NCBI RefSeq assembly: GCF_947179165.1 | Contig: NC_077242.1 | Span: 2,604,001-2,668,000 of the forward strand | DNA: 64,000 nucleotides | Direction: 5' to 3' | Source of the DNA: Solanum dulcamara | Taxonomy: Eukaryota > Streptophyta > Magnoliopsida > Solanales > Solanaceae | Part shown: piece by piece, positions 37,880 through 49,810 of the stretch | Layout of the letters: every line of letters starts with the position of its first letter | Position numbering within the stretch: position 1 is the stretch's first letter | Made by a program: the position numbers and the translations under genes | The notes under the pieces: model-generated | What the model was told of the DNA's origin: nothing | Seen by the model: the letters and a program-made list of their open reading frames with translations, nothing else | Databases searched by the model: none

Positions 37880-37975
37880 ATATCTGCCTCCATGAGGTAG
37901 TGGTAAGGTTTGCGTACATCCTACTCTCCCCAAACCCCACTTGTGGGATTTCACTGGGTATGTTGTTGTTGTTAC
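37880..37975 (+). mobile_element. TS-like SINE 3' end
   Basis: The segment ggtaaggtttgcgtacatcc, 'ccccaaaccccacttgtggg' and 'cactgggtatg' is followed by GTT repeats, in the order seen in TS SINEs. The 5' pol III boxes were not identified. Confidence 0.65.
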
Positions 37976-38236
37976 GATGGATAAGAGATAACTAATTTCG
38001 AGATTAAGCATAGAATTAGCTTATTCCATGTTTAATTGGAACAAAATCGCGGATAACTTATCTTGGAATTAGTTATCTCGAGATTATAGTGTTATTTTTA
38101 GGAAAAATTTAGCTCTTAACACTATGAAATTTATGTAAATTACACTTATTTTTATCATACGTTAAAAATGAAATAACAATCATAAAATAATTAATTTCAA
38201 AATAACTTATTCCCAAACCAAACTTGCCCTTAATGT
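37976..38236. other. MITE-like segment, one end missing
   Basis: Internal words (ggataacttatcttggaatt) and the end 'cccaaaccaaacttgccctt' resemble Tourist-type MITEs. The left end is not visible next to the SINE tail. A G homopolymer of about 15 bases follows at 38427. Confidence 0.35.
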
Positions 38237-38445
38237 ATGTGTATCGCTGTCACGTTTCTAAAGTTCAAAGTGTTCATCGATTTTTTGTAGGAAACCTATA
38301 TATAGGAATAATTGCAAGTAGACTATTGTAAAGGTACGTGTGGTACTTCCCAATTTCTTGACTATACTATATACATATTGACAAATGACAATATGATGCT
38401 ATTGCTAGAAAATTAATTGGTTTGTGGGGGGGGGGGGGGCGGGAA

Positions 38446-40778
38446 TAAAGCTATTTATTGACGAAATATATAAATATTTTATTTGAGTGGACAATAATAA
38501 TTTTATACTTATTAATCATTTGAACTCACTTTATGATGTGCCTACTAGCTATTCATGACTAATCAGTAAACAAAATGAATTGTATGAATTTCATGCATAA
38601 TAACATGGCAAATTTATTAAATAGAAGATCAAATGACTTCCTTAATTCTACCTAATGACAAATTTAAAAAAAGAAGATTTTTTTAAAAAGAATATTAACT
38701 TATCACGCGCTTTTTTATTATCACGCGCTTTTATATAAATAAGACTCACCTTGTGTGTTATGCATGCCATTGAGTTATGCATGTGCAATAGATATATTAT
38801 AAAGTGAATTGATGCAAATCGAGGTATCAAGATTGATAGCAAAAGTGAGGATGTGAGCTACCTTGGATATGAAAGCTTACAATCTGTCATGAAAAATTTA
38901 CTAAAGAAGCTTTTAAATTTCATATATAACAACGTTTAAATGAATTTATGAGGGAAGTGATGACAACCACATGCAAATAAAATTATTTTATTGACGAAAT
39001 ACACAAATATTTCATTTGAGTTGGCAATAATAATTTTGTACCTATTAATCACCTGAACTCACTTCATGATGTGCCTATTGAGCTATTCATGACTAATCAG
39101 TAAACAAAATGAATTGTATGAATTTCATGCATAATAACATGAAAAATTTATTGAATAAAAGATCACTTGACTACCTTGATTCTAACTAACGGCAAAATTT
39201 AAAATAGAAGATTTCTATCAAAGAAAATATTGACTTATCACGCGCTCTGATACAAGTAAGACACACCTTGTGTGTCATGAATGCCACCGAGTTATGCATG
39301 CTCATTAGACATATTATGAAGTGAGTTGATGCAAATAGAGGTAGTAGGATTGATGGCAAGAGTGAGGATATGAGCTACCTTGGATATGAAAGCTTTCGAT
39401 CACCAATAAAGAGCTCAAAGTGTCATGAAAAATTTATTAAAAGAGCTTTTAAATTTTATATATACAGTAAAACCTCGATAAAGTAATATTCGATAAAGTA
39501 ATAATCTCGCTAAATGAATATTTTTCTCCGATTCCAACTTGGGCTAGTTATATTAAAGTAATATTCTGGCTAAATGCATTTGATAATAATTAAAAATAAA
39601 GTATTAAAGGTCCAGAAAAAATATAAAGTAATAATTACTAGAATACATCAAGAATTTATATATATTTAATAGTTGATTGACTAATAGTCAAATCAAACTT
39701 TTGTTTCGCCTATGCTTGCAAATCTTTTTGGCTAATACTTGGATTTTCTTTCTTATGCTCATATATTGCGTTTCTTATTTTATTGGTTAAAAATAATTTT
39801 TGTACGCCTTTCAAATGATGAGAAAACATTATACTTGGATTATGATTTTTTAACATCTAGCTTTTTCCTTTTATAGTTAACATAAAATCTTTTCATATTC
39901 TATATACATGAATACAATTAGAAACATTAAACTTCACTAAATTCGTTTAGCTTTCCTAGATTTAAATAATAAATATGCAAAGACGACACTTTTTAGTTTC
40001 CTAGATTTAAACTTTTGAAATTCTTAATTCAAATATTTTTTTCTTTCTTATGGCACATACTGCAAAATACTCTCTAAAATAATAAATATTTATTTATCGA
40101 TAAATAAATATTTTATGCATTTATCGATAAACTAATAATCTCGATAAATGAATATATTTTTTCGGTCCCAAATATATGCATTTATAGAAGTTTTACTATA
40201 ACAATGTTTAAATGAATTTATGAGGAAAGTGATGACAACCACATGCAAATAAAATTATTTTATTGGCGAAATACACAAATATTTCATTGGAGTCGACAAT
40301 AATAATTTTGTACCTATTAATCACCTGAACTCACTTCATGATGTGCCTATTGAGCCACTCATGACTAATTAGTAAACAAAATTAATTGTATGAATTTAAT
40401 GCATAATAACATGGCAAATTTATTGAATAAAAGATCACATGACTACCTTGATTCTAACGATTGACAAATTTTAAAAAGGAAGATTTCTTTAAAAGAAAAT
40501 ATTAACTTATCACGCGCTCTGATACAAGTAAAACTCACTTTGTGTGTCATGAATGCCTCTGAGTTATGCATGCTCAATAGACATATTATGAAGTGAGTAG
40601 ATGCAAATAGAAATAGCAGGATTGATGGCAAGAGTGAAGGTATGAGCTACCTTGGATATGAAAGCTTTCAATTACCAATAAAGAGTTTAAAGTGTCATGA
40701 AAAATTTATTAAAGAGCTTTTAAATTTCATATATAACAATGTTTAAATGAATTTATGAGGAAAGTAATGACAACCACA
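38446..40778. repeat. Tandem array, three units of about 530 bp
   Basis: Units begin at about 38446, 38976 and 40248, each starting 'aataaa.ttattttattgacg'. Each contains 'ttgaactcactt.atgatgtg', 'cttatcacgcgc' and 'gagctaccttggatatgaaa'. Unit 2 is interrupted near its end by a 734-bp insertion (39465-40198); without it the period is about 536. The units differ by scattered substitutions. Short minus-strand open frames recur in the units but do not resemble a gene. Confidence 0.88.
39465..40198. mobile_element. pogo/Emigrant-like DNA element, TA target duplication
   Basis: The left end is CAGTAAAACCTCGATAAAGT and the right end on the minus strand is TAGTAAAACTTCTATAAATG. This is the CAGTAAAACCTC-type terminus known from the pogo/Lemi1-Emigrant family. 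The sister tandem units show the empty site 'atatataacaa'; here it reads atatata[element]ta acaa, demonstrating a TA duplication. The interior has 'ctcgataaatgaat' words near both ends and no transposase frame. Confidence 0.85.
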
Positions 40779-41679
40779 AGGTCATCTAGGACTTTGGATC
40801 ATTCTTCCAACCCGAGTTTGGAGGACTTAAAAGAGGCATAAAATGAAGATTGCATGGCCATCAATATGCTCAATGACTATTTTAAGGACTAGTATATAGT
40901 CAATGGTGTCTTCATATCATGGTTACTTAACTTTGAAGATAGAAAAAGATTCTTTATGTGAGTTTATGAGAGACTTCCCTTGTATCACAATATCAATAAA
41001 CCTCTCTTGGACACTCTAAGTAATAATTTTTCCATATAAGTTTATTTCTCTTTCCCCTCGGATTGAATCAATTGATTCGTATATTTTAATGGTTATATTA
41101 TCTATTTTTTCTTTCTAAAATCTACTTCTCATTTTTATTTTTTAATCATATTCTTGTATCTTATCTTACGTATTTAATTGTGGTTCAATTTATTGTTCAT
41201 GCCTCTATAATCACATGATGAATTCATGTGGCTAATATGTTCAATACCCATTTTAGGTATCTAAATTACATTTATTGTCAACTTAAGGGGGTTGTTTATG
41301 TATTTCACCCAAAATACTCAGAAAGTGTGCTGAATAATCGTTTGGCATTCCTCTTTTGGAGTCTTATTAAAAGCCCTTCCTAGAGTTCCATCATTGATGC
41401 TAGTGAGATATTTTTTTGTTACTGTATTTTTTGTATTTTCATCTAGCTAACAAGTGGGATATATATCTTAAGCATACTTTACCCTTGCTTTGTGAGTAAA
41501 ATGTTATTTTCAATACATTCTCGATTAAAGAAAAAAAAGTTCAAAGTAGTTCAGAAAAAGAATTAAAGGAGGTGAAATCATAACAAAACATTCTGAACAA
41601 TAACTTCAATAAAATAACATAATTATTGAATTGCAAAAAACAACGGATAGTAACAGAATTCGAAGGACACAAAACAATA
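40779..41679. other. Intergenic, no gene seen
   Basis: Around 40780-41000 the sequence has mild codon-like texture (tttggaggacttaaaagagg) but is broken by stops in all frames. It may be old retroelement coding DNA. Confidence 0.4.
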
Positions 41680-41960
41680 CTAGCAATACTACAACTACTG
41701 GTATGGATGAATAATAAGACAACACACTATTATCTACTAACCTTATACTTTAATTTTTGTCTTTCATAATCTTCTATCTAAAATTATGTCCTCTGTATGC
41801 TGAACTGCCATGTCCTATCTAGTTCTTCGGCTCATATATACTGATATATATTTCTTGAAACCATCCATCGCCAATCTTTCACACTAGGCTATCCATGCAT
41901 CTCATCTTCACATGCCTTAACAATTTCATCCTCATTTTCCGCATCATGTCCTCCACCGAA
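41680..41960 (-). mobile_element. LINE (RTE-type) remnant, minus strand
   Basis: The minus-strand conceptual translation gives EDMMRKMRMK and, further on, TEDIILDRRL followed by KTKIKV, with stops between. It is the same protein end as the other LINE scraps, in opposite orientation. Confidence 0.5.
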
Positions 41961-43164
41961 GTCACTCACACATTACAACATTCTCATTTCTGCTTGCACT
42001 TTCATTTTTTGAAAGTGAGAATTTTTGAGTGGCCGATACTCCGTCCCATACAACAAACATATAAAGTGGGCTATAATGGGGTGAAGTATACTCATACCTT
42101 ACTCCTACCTTGTATGAAGTAGAGAGACTGTTCCCGCTCTCCTTTTTTTAAAATAAATAAATTAGTGGGGTGTTATGCACCTGGGGTACTGCGCGTGGGA
42201 ATGGAGAAGGAAATTTCTGGTCCAACCGCACCAAATTAATGTAGTAAGCAAGTGTGTATGTGTAGGAGATAGAGACAAATAATGGGTGTTGAGACAGCAA
42301 AGTCAGACTTTGTGAATGAGAAACTGTATATTTTTTGGCAAAAAACCAAATGCGTCCGTATCCTCTTAATGGGAAAGTCAGCTCTATGTTGTCACTATTT
42401 TCAAATCACTCTACTAGTTTCTTTTGGATTTTCTTTTTCTTGATTGACAATGCTCACAAGCCTAAATAAAGGCTCTTACTTTGTCTAATCTTAATAACTG
42501 TTCCTTTGATTTGAAATCTCAATCTTTATCAGCTTAAATAACAATTGCCTCACGCTTTCATTTCACTATACTCACTACTTGTACAATCTTTTTCTTTATT
42601 AGATTCTGTCCCTCTTTCTTGAAATTAACTAAAAAACTTTTCTTGAGTTGAAAGTTGGGTTCTTGCTTCTCTTACAAGTGATGGGGTGTTGAAAAATCTC
42701 ACCTTTTTTCATTTTTTCTTGCTAGTTTTAGGCTTTGAGTTTTTGTAATTTAGTGTATTTGTTTATTTCTGATCTGGAGTAAAGGGTTGTTCATTCATTC
42801 ATACAAGTAGTTGGAGGCTTGCTTTAATTACAAGTAGTTGGTCGGCCTTTTTCTTTGAGATTTTTGAGGTGTTTATTGGGATTCGTGTTATTTGAAGTTT
42901 CTGCAACTGGGGTTCTCTTCTTCCTTTACTTATAATAATAAGGGTGCCCTGCTGCTACCGTTAAGTAATCTTGAATTCTTCAGTCTTGGGATCTGATTTG
43001 ATTTTGGTGCTAGGGATCTGAGAAAGGTTCTTTCTTGGTGCTAATTAGCTTCAGTTCCCTTGGTGATTATGTGAAAAAGGTGGAAACTTTCTTCATTTGG
43101 AAGTGTGAAATTTGTAATACATGGTGGTGGAATCTTGATTTTGAGCTGTTATATATATTCTTGT
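41961..43164 (+). other. Upstream region and 5' leader of the receptor kinase gene
   Basis: 42300-43164 is T/C-rich, as for a plant promoter and long 5' leader. No upstream gene was found. Exact transcription start and any leader intron cannot be read. Confidence 0.5.
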
Positions 43165-46100
43165 ATGTTTTCATCAATGGTGATCTGGGAATTTCTACCA
43201 ATGAGTTTTCTGTGTTGGGTATTCTTGGCTTATCTTTTTTGTACATCTTTGAGTCTTGAAACCCCAGTTCAAAACTGTCATCCATATGATTTGTTGGCAT
43301 TGAAAGAAATTGCTGGCAATCTAACAGATGGGGTTATTCTATCAGCTTGGTCTCATGAACCTAATTGCTGTAAATGGGATGGGGTTGTCTGTGGCAATGT
43401 TTCTGCTCAAAGTAGAGTGATCAAGTTAAATTTGTCAAGAAAAGGCTTGAGAGGTGTGGTTTCACAGTCCGTTGAGAAATTGGATCAGTTGAAATTGCTC
43501 GATCTTTCGTGCAATCACTTAGAAGGTGGATTGCCTTTGGACTTATCCAAATTGAAGCAGTTGGAAGTTCTTGATTTGAGCCATAATGTGTTGCTTGGAC
43601 CAGTGTTGAGGGTATTTGATGGATTGGAATCAATCCACTCTCTCAATATATCAAGCAATTTGTTCACTGGAAATTTCAGTGAGTTTGGTGAATTCCCTAA
43701 CCTTGTTGCATTGAATGTAAGCAACAATTCCTTTACTGGTAGCTTCAAGTTTGAAATTTGCAGCTATTCCAAGAAGCTTAAGGTTCTGGATATATCACTT
43801 AATCATCTCACTGGTGATCTTAGTGGCTTGGATAATTGCAGTTCATCTTTCCAGCAGCTACATGTGGATTCCAATGATCTCGGGGGTCGCCTTCCAGACT
43901 CCTTGTATTCAATGGCATCTTTGGAGCAACTTTCACTGTCTGCCAATAATTTCTCAGGCCAGCTAAGCCCACAGCTTAGTAAGCTTTCCAAACTGAAATC
44001 CTTAGTTTTATCTGGAAATAGCTTTCATGGTTTGCTTCCTAATGTGTTTGGCAATTTGACACTGTTAGAGCAGCTAGCTGCACATTCTAATAGATTTTCG
44101 GGACCATTGCCATCTACGCTTTCTTATCTTTCTGTGCTTAGGGTGCTTGATCTTAGGAATAATTCTTTGTCTGGTCCTGTTGATCTTGATTTTACTAAAT
44201 TGACAAGTCTCTGCACTCTTGACCTTGCAACTAATCATTTCATTGGTAACCTTCCGGTATCACTCTCTAGTTGTCAGGAGTTGAAAATCTTGAGTTTTGC
44301 CAAAAACGAATTTATGGGGCCAATTCCTGAGAGCTATGCAAACCTTTCATCCCTTGAGTTCCTCTCATTGTCCAATAATACCCTTTCGAATTTGTCTGGA
44401 GCTCTTTCTGTTCTGCAGCACTGCAGAAATCTTTCGACTCTTATTCTCACCAGGAACTTCCATGGTGAAGAGACTCCAAAAAATGTGAGTGGATTTGAGA
44501 ACCTGATGATATTTGCATTGGGGAACTGTGGTTTGGGTGGGAAAATTCCGATATGGTTATACAATTGCAGTAAATTGCAAGTGCTTGACCTGTCATGGAA
44601 TCATTTGGATGGCGAAATTCCTCCTTGGATTGGTGAAATGGAAAAATTATTCTACTTGGATTTCTCAAATAATTCACTCATAGGTGAAATCCCAAAAAAT
44701 TTAACTGATCTAAAGAGCCTCATTTCCCCACACAACTATGCATCTAGTCTGAATTCTCCCACTGGTATTCCATTGTTTGTCAAGAGGAATCAAAGCGGTA
44801 GTGGTTTGCAGTACAATCAGGCTTCAAGCTTCCCTCCGTCTATCTTATTGAGTAATAACAGACTAAACGGGACCATCTGGCCCGAAATTGGTCGTCTGAA
44901 ACAACTTCATGTCTTGGATCTTAGTAAGAACAACATTACGGGGACTATACCTAGCTCGATTTCAAATATGGGAAACCTGGAAAGTTTGGACCTTTCATGT
45001 AATGATCTCAATGGATCAATTCCTGCTTCATTCAATAAGCTCACATTCCTTTCAAAATTCAATGTAGCTAATAATCACTTGCAGGGAGCGATTCCAACTG
45101 GGGGCCAGTTCTTGAGCTTTCCGAACTCGAGCTTTGAGGGTAATCCTGGACTTTGTGGAAAAATTATTTCTCCTTGTGGTGTCAGCAATTTGGGCCTTCG
45201 ACCGGCTAGTCCTTCTACTTCTGGTAGTAGTAGGCTTGGCCGAGGCGGAATTATTGGAATTACAATCAGCATAGGGGTAGGAATTGTACTACTTATTGCA
45301 ATAGTCCTGCTTAAAATGTCTAGAAGAGATGCTGGCCACCAGATTGGTGACTTCGAGGAAGATTTCAGCAGACCACCTCGATCGTCTAATACTTGTGTTC
45401 CTTCTAAGTTGGTACTTTTCCAGAATTCTGATTGCAAGGAACTGACTGTTGAGGACTTGCTTAAATCTACAAACAACTTCAACCAATCGAACATTGTTGG
45501 ATGTGGAGGATTTGGTCTTGTTTACAAGGCAGAACTTCCTAATGGCATGAAGACTGCAATCAAGAGGCTTTCCGGGGATTGTGGTCAGATGGAGCGTGAA
45601 TTCCAAGCTGAAGTGGAAGCCCTCTCAAGAGCTCAGCACAAAAACCTTGTATCCCTTCAAGGTTACTGTCAGCATGGGAGTGATAGATTGCTGATATATT
45701 CTTACATGGAAAATGGAAGCTTGGACTATTGGCTACATGAAAGAGTCGACGGGAACTCATTAACATGGGACATGAGGTTAAAGATTGCACAAGGAGCAGC
45801 TCGTGGATTAGCCTATTTGCATAAGGAACCAAATATAGTTCATCGAGACATTAAAACCAGTAATATTCTTTTGGATGAGAGATTTGAAGCTCATCTAGCT
45901 GATTTTGGACTATCACGGCTGCTGCGTCCCTATGATACTCATGTCACGACAGATCTTGTTGGAACTTTGGGATACATTCCTCCCGAATATAGTCAAACAT
46001 TAACTGCTACTTTTCGGGGTGATGTTTACAGCTTTGGTGTTGTTCTACTTGAGCTTCTGACAGGCAAGCGTCCCGTGGAAGTATGCAGGGGAAAAAGTTG

Positions 46101-46314
46101 CAGGGACTTGGTGTCATGGATTTTTCTACTGAAATCCGAGAACAGGGTGGAGGAAATATTCGATACATCGATATGGGATACAAGTTACATGAAGCAGCTT
46201 TTGGAGGTGTTAAGTATAGCTTGTCGATGTATAGTGCAAGATCCACGACAGAGGCCCTCGATCGATCAAGTTGTCTTATGGCTCGAGGCAATTGGAACTG
46301 TAAATGATAGATGA
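43165..46314 (+). CDS. PSKR2: Phytosulfokine receptor-like LRR receptor kinase (PSKR2-like)
   Basis: A single exon encodes 1049 aa from the first in-frame ATG. Later Mets at 43177 and 43201 are also possible because all precede one hydrophobic signal peptide ([20 protein letters not shown]). An N-cap ([12 protein letters not shown] ... CCKWDGVVC) is followed by about 20 LRRs. An island at about 521-565 ([20 protein letters not shown]) matches the peptide-binding insertion of PSK receptors. The transmembrane helix is at about 695-716. The kinase domain (about 772-1045) has GCGGFG, Lys800, HRD at 893-895, DFG at 913-915 and [11 protein letters not shown]. It would sense the sulfated peptide PSK at the plasma membrane with a SERK co-receptor. 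[13 protein letters not shown] is two residues shorter than the usual AYLHxxCEPN, which removes the conserved Cys. From memory the sequence is closest to Arabidopsis PSKR2 (At5g53890). Confidence 0.95.
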   Translation: MFSSMVIWEFLPMSFLCWVFLAYLFCTSLSLETPVQNCHPYDLLALKEIAGNLTDGVILSAWSHEPNCCKWDGVVCGNVSAQSRVIKLNLSRKGLRGVVSQSVEKLDQLKLLDLSCNHLEGGLPLDLSKLKQLEVLDLSHNVLLGPVLRVFDGLESIHSLNISSNLFTGNFSEFGEFPNLVALNVSNNSFTGSFKFEICSYSKKLKVLDISLNHLTGDLSGLDNCSSSFQQLHVDSNDLGGRLPDSLYSMASLEQLSLSANNFSGQLSPQLSKLSKLKSLVLSGNSFHGLLPNVFGNLTLLEQLAAHSNRFSGPLPSTLSYLSVLRVLDLRNNSLSGPVDLDFTKLTSLCTLDLATNHFIGNLPVSLSSCQELKILSFAKNEFMGPIPESYANLSSLEFLSLSNNTLSNLSGALSVLQHCRNLSTLILTRNFHGEETPKNVSGFENLMIFALGNCGLGGKIPIWLYNCSKLQVLDLSWNHLDGEIPPWIGEMEKLFYLDFSNNSLIGEIPKNLTDLKSLISPHNYASSLNSPTGIPLFVKRNQSGSGLQYNQASSFPPSILLSNNRLNGTIWPEIGRLKQLHVLDLSKNNITGTIPSSISNMGNLESLDLSCNDLNGSIPASFNKLTFLSKFNVANNHLQGAIPTGGQFLSFPNSSFEGNPGLCGKIISPCGVSNLGLRPASPSTSGSSRLGRGGIIGITISIGVGIVLLIAIVLLKMSRRDAGHQIGDFEEDFSRPPRSSNTCVPSKLVLFQNSDCKELTVEDLLKSTNNFNQSNIVGCGGFGLVYKAELPNGMKTAIKRLSGDCGQMEREFQAEVEALSRAQHKNLVSLQGYCQHGSDRLLIYSYMENGSLDYWLHERVDGNSLTWDMRLKIAQGAARGLAYLHKEPNIVHRDIKTSNILLDERFEAHLADFGLSRLLRPYDTHVTTDLVGTLGYIPPEYSQTLTATFRGDVYSFGVVLLELLTGKRPVEVCRGKSCRDLVSWIFLLKSENRVEEIFDTSIWDTSYMKQLLEVLSIACRCIVQDPRQRPSIDQVVLWLEAIGTVNDR

Positions 46315-46538
46315 GATTCATTTCTTATTCCTTGTAGACTTAGCTACTTTTGTTTTTGGTTACAAAGTGAAAAATATCAATGTAAAGCAACAGAAATTTA
46401 ATTTTATAGAGTTGGTTATAAAACATATGAACTGCTTTTCTTGGTTCCCTATTTTTCATACACAAAATAGTGATAGTTGTGTTTGTATACATATGCTTAA
46501 CTTGGGGATAAGTCCTTTACCAATATACAACTATATTA
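46315..46538 (+). other. 3' flank of the receptor kinase gene
   Basis: T-rich presumed 3' UTR; nothing else is supportable. Confidence 0.5.
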
Positions 46539-46709
46539 CTCTGTCCGTTTCAATTTGTTTGTCTTACTTTCCTTTGCATCTTTCCTTTTTGGCAACTTTT
46601 TAGTTTTAATTTCCACGTGATATGTTTAAGACCACAAGATTAAAAGACATTTATTTTCTTAAATTCCGTGCTAAGTCAAAATTAGACAAACAAATTGAAA
46701 GGGAGATAG
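46539..46709. mobile_element. Stowaway MITE, 171 bp
   Basis: TA flanks both ends. The left end CTCTGTCCGTTTCAATTTGT and the right end (minus strand) CTATCTCCCTTTCAATTTGT give a TIR of about 26 bp. The interior has the common 'gtttaagaccacaagattaa' phrase, which recurs at about 59730 in a partial relative. Confidence 0.85.
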
Positions 46710-46711
46710 TA

Positions 46712-47517
46712 TACTCCATTATGAACAAGTTCCTCTTCTCTGTTTCTCTAATCTGAACAGATACAGATTTACTTGCATGACTACTTTGTTAAGTCTGATT
46801 ATGGTATAATCATTGACAATATTTTAAAGGTTTTAGGTAAGTGATGTGTTATGGAATCGTCTTATTGGGAATAACAAGAGCATCTCTCAATACTCAAACT
46901 TTCGTATCTGAAGCTGAGTTTTCAAGAAACTACTCAAGTTTTATCGCTTTATGAAGATGTGAGAGTTCAATAAACTCCTAAGCAAAGTATTTCCTGGAGT
47001 TGATTCTAAGAATTTCCTTTTATATTTGCTATTTCTTCAGTTATGTATATTTGATCATTGCTTTTGCCAATTTGTACAGAGGAGGTGAATGGTGATCTTG
47101 TGTTCTTATTTAATTGTTTTTTCAAAATAGTGGTGTTTGAGCCAACTCTCGTGCCTTCGACAAATGTCATAGGATACTTGTTATTTTCCACCAGCACAGA
47201 TAACATACATAGTATTTTTGCCTCTCCATTGAGATTTTAATCTGTAACCGAGGGCGTGATCTTGTATAACCACACAAGTAAAAATAAACGGAGGGAGCAT
47301 GGAGCATTTTGAATAGAAGAAATGACCTTATAAAAAAACCTTATTTACAACCTTTATTTGAGTGGAAGCCGAAAACACAAAAACCAGTGTTAGAACCAGG
47401 GACTGGCCTCTTTCCTGAGGCAATCCCTGGGACTCAAAAGAGAGAGAAGGAACTTTCTGTGTCCTATGCCGTCATCACTAATCATTCCCCACTGAACGGT
47501 GGTTAATTGAACATCAT
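46712..47517. other. Intergenic, no gene seen
   Basis: Short open frames only, without coding character or recognised motif. Confidence 0.5.
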
Positions 47518-47520
47518 TTA

Positions 47521-47908
47521 GAACCCGTTTGGATAGGTTTTAAGTTGGTCATACCAACATGACCAACTTAAAGTCCCTTTTTAGCTTTTGGACGTGTTTG
47601 CCTAATGCTAACTTTAAGCCATAAAATTCTTAAACTCAATCAAAAATGAAAAGTTAGGATTTTTAACTTTTTTTTTAAGCCATTTTGTTTGACCATAAAA
47701 ATTACTTTTATATCCCTTATATTTTAACTAAATTCCCAAACTACCATTTTTATTCTTTTAACCCTAAAATTCAAACACTTATTTTCAACATAATCACTTT
47801 AATCCAAACACTCAACTGCTTATTTATAAAAATAACTTTCAGCACTTTAAAGTTCTAAAAACACTTTATATATAAAAGTTACTTTTTTAAGTCCATCCAA
47901 ACGGGCTC
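47521..47908. mobile_element. Tourist/PIF-Harbinger-like MITE, TTA target duplication
   Basis: The left end GAACCCGTTTGGATAGGTTT and the right end (minus strand) GAGCCCGTTTGGATGGACTT form a TIR. TTA lies directly on both sides (47518-47520, 47909-47911). It is 388 bp, AT-rich and non-coding. Confidence 0.82.
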
Positions 47909-47911
47909 TTA

Positions 47912-48709
47912 ATAAAACATTAGTATGGCACATGTATATAAATTTTGAACTTCTTTAATAAAATTCCTAATTTCACCCAAAAAGAAAAAACACATACAAA
48001 GATCACTATATTTTGCCTGAAGCCCTGCCTTAATAGAGTATGCATCTTGTTGACTTTGTGCATACTTAAATTACTTGTTGATGTGAAATAGACCAAACAA
48101 AAGACAAAGTCTTCATCTATTTTTCTTTAAATAATGATGTCTTTTTCCTAGGATCACACAATGTCAAGACATGCATGCTTGCCTAATGGAAAAAGTGACT
48201 TTATGTTCCAAGTTGTGCAAGTTGAATAGGAGTAGTTGATAATTGAGATGTCACCTATGTTCTCAAAAGTTTCACTGTGATGATTACATCTCTAACTTTA
48301 GATTGACACTATTATTTGGCTTAAATAAATATTTGTCTTTAAATAATAATCCATTTATTTTTTTAAAAAATGATCTAATTTGATTTGATACGAATGTTAA
48401 GAAAATAAATAAAACTTTTTTATTTTATGGTCCTCAATTAAAGTGATGTCAAATGTACCAAAATACTATTTAATCTTGTGATCTTAAACATGCCACGTGG
48501 AAAATTAAAATTAAAATTTTATCAAAAAAGAAAAAAAGTCATTTTTTGGAAAAAATTAAAAAGGAAAGAAAGTCAAATTTTTTTTGAAACGGAGGGAGTA
48601 TTTCTTTCTACACAAATTTCCTTTTGGGTGATATATATATATATATATATATATATGTCAAATCATTGTGTAGATAGTAGAATGCATATAGAAAGTAATT
48701 AAATTAGAT
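47912..48709. other. Intergenic with (AT)n microsatellite at 48631-48656
   Basis: No gene is seen. About 48400-48605 resembles one arm of a Stowaway-like sequence ending 'gaaacggagggagta'. Confidence 0.5.
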
Positions 48710-48729
48710 ACATGTTCATTCACTAACCT

Positions 48730-48787
48730 TCTCCCGGACCCTGCGCATAGCGGGAGCTTAAGTGCACCGGGCTGCCCTTTTTTTTTT
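48730..48787 (+). mobile_element. 5'-truncated Au-like SINE with 20-bp TSD
   Basis: It carries the SINE 3' end 'ctgcgcatagcgggagctta ... caccgggctgccc' followed by a T run. It is bounded by the perfect 20-bp direct repeat acatgttcattcactaacct (48710-48729 and 48788-48807). Only about 58 bp of element was inserted. A second copy of this 3' end is at 60549-60616. Confidence 0.88.
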
Positions 48788-48807
48788 ACATGTTCATTCA
48801 CTAACCT

Positions 48808-49374
48808 AGGTTGTTCAAAATCGAATCAAAATTGATAAATTGAATTGAAATTTTTTTATTGGGTTATTGGTAATGGGTTATTGGTTTAGTGATTTCGATA
48901 ATAGTTTAATTTTTTTTATTATTGGGTTATCAATTCTTAACGGTTTAAGGTTTTTTTAACGGGTTAATCGATAACCTGATAGTAACTTAATAATTTATAT
49001 TTATTACCATTCAGTATATAAAGTCCTTAACTGAGGGTTTAGTTTTCATACTTTTATTTCTTGTTGTCTCAAACTCTTGGTTATTATATAATATTTTACA
49101 TTTGCTTTTGAGCAAGACGCAATTTATCAACTCATGTGCATGGTTTATTTGGTTTGTCACCTTGTTTCTAAGTGATTTTCAATGAATTTTTTTATCAAAC
49201 TTAAACGGTGAAACCGACAACCGAACCGATAATGATATAAGACTACATCTTAACGATTTGGCATGTCTAGAAATCGATAACCGATAATTCAAATCAATAA
49301 ACTTCAAAATCGAACTGACTAATACGCCGTAAGATTCTCGAATCAAAATCAACCACGAATGCCATCTACGGTCT
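48808..49374. other. Intergenic, no gene seen
   Basis: The first part has repeated 'gggttattgg' phrases (about 48860-48970). No coding character. Confidence 0.5.
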
Positions 49375-49810
49375 ATTTTCGTTTTCTTCCCTTCCCGGGA
49401 AAGGGATCAAAGAAAGGTAGCTTGCTTCTCTCCTGGACGGATGGCGACTTATGAGTAGCCTACGCGCCTGCTTCAGTTTCATTCAATAAGAGAGGGTCAC
49501 CCTGTAGTTGGCCTGAACTGTTCTGCAGATTCCCACGCGTTACGCACCCGTTCACCATTTTGTTCTCAACTCTTCTTTGGGGAGCCCCGAGTAGTTTACC
49601 GGAAAAATTGAGTTGTCGTGACGATACCGTTCAACATCTGTCATTCCCTCCCTATTCGTCTCTCAATCCCTCTCTGTCCCACGCATCTAACCAGCTCGTG
49701 TGGTTCATCGATTTCACTGACTAGACCAAAAGAGTGATTCAGTTGATACAGAGGTGCGCTTGAAGTGGGGAATGTGTTGTCCCTATTAGCTTGGGTTCGC
49801 TTTTTGATAA
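49375..49810 (-). other. Probable nuclear insert of mitochondrial DNA (NUMT) with rrn18 sequence
   Basis: This block is much more GC-rich than its surroundings. On the minus strand, about 49509-49570 reads GAACGGGTGCGTAACGCGTG, then GGAATCTGC and GAACAGTTC. This is the 5' part of plant mitochondrial 18S rRNA, with the mitochondrial GTGCGTAACG wording. Flanking parts (tttcccgggaagg, 'aacccaagctaatagggaca') look organellar but do not form a continuous rRNA, so the insert seems mosaic. It is not a functional rRNA gene. Confidence 0.65.

Noticed and set aside
38648..40631. Similar minus-strand open frames (64 and 62 aa) in two tandem units.
   Set aside because: They are shared only because the DNA is repeated. 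Unit 2 does not keep the frame, and there is no recognisable domain.
43105..43164. A 20-residue N-terminal extension of the receptor kinase.
   Set aside because: It would start at GTG. The first ATG at 43165 and the following signal peptide make a normal start.
49509..49570. A functional 18S rRNA gene.
   Set aside because: Only a short stretch fits rRNA, and it is of mitochondrial type within scrambled flanks. It is an insert, not a gene.
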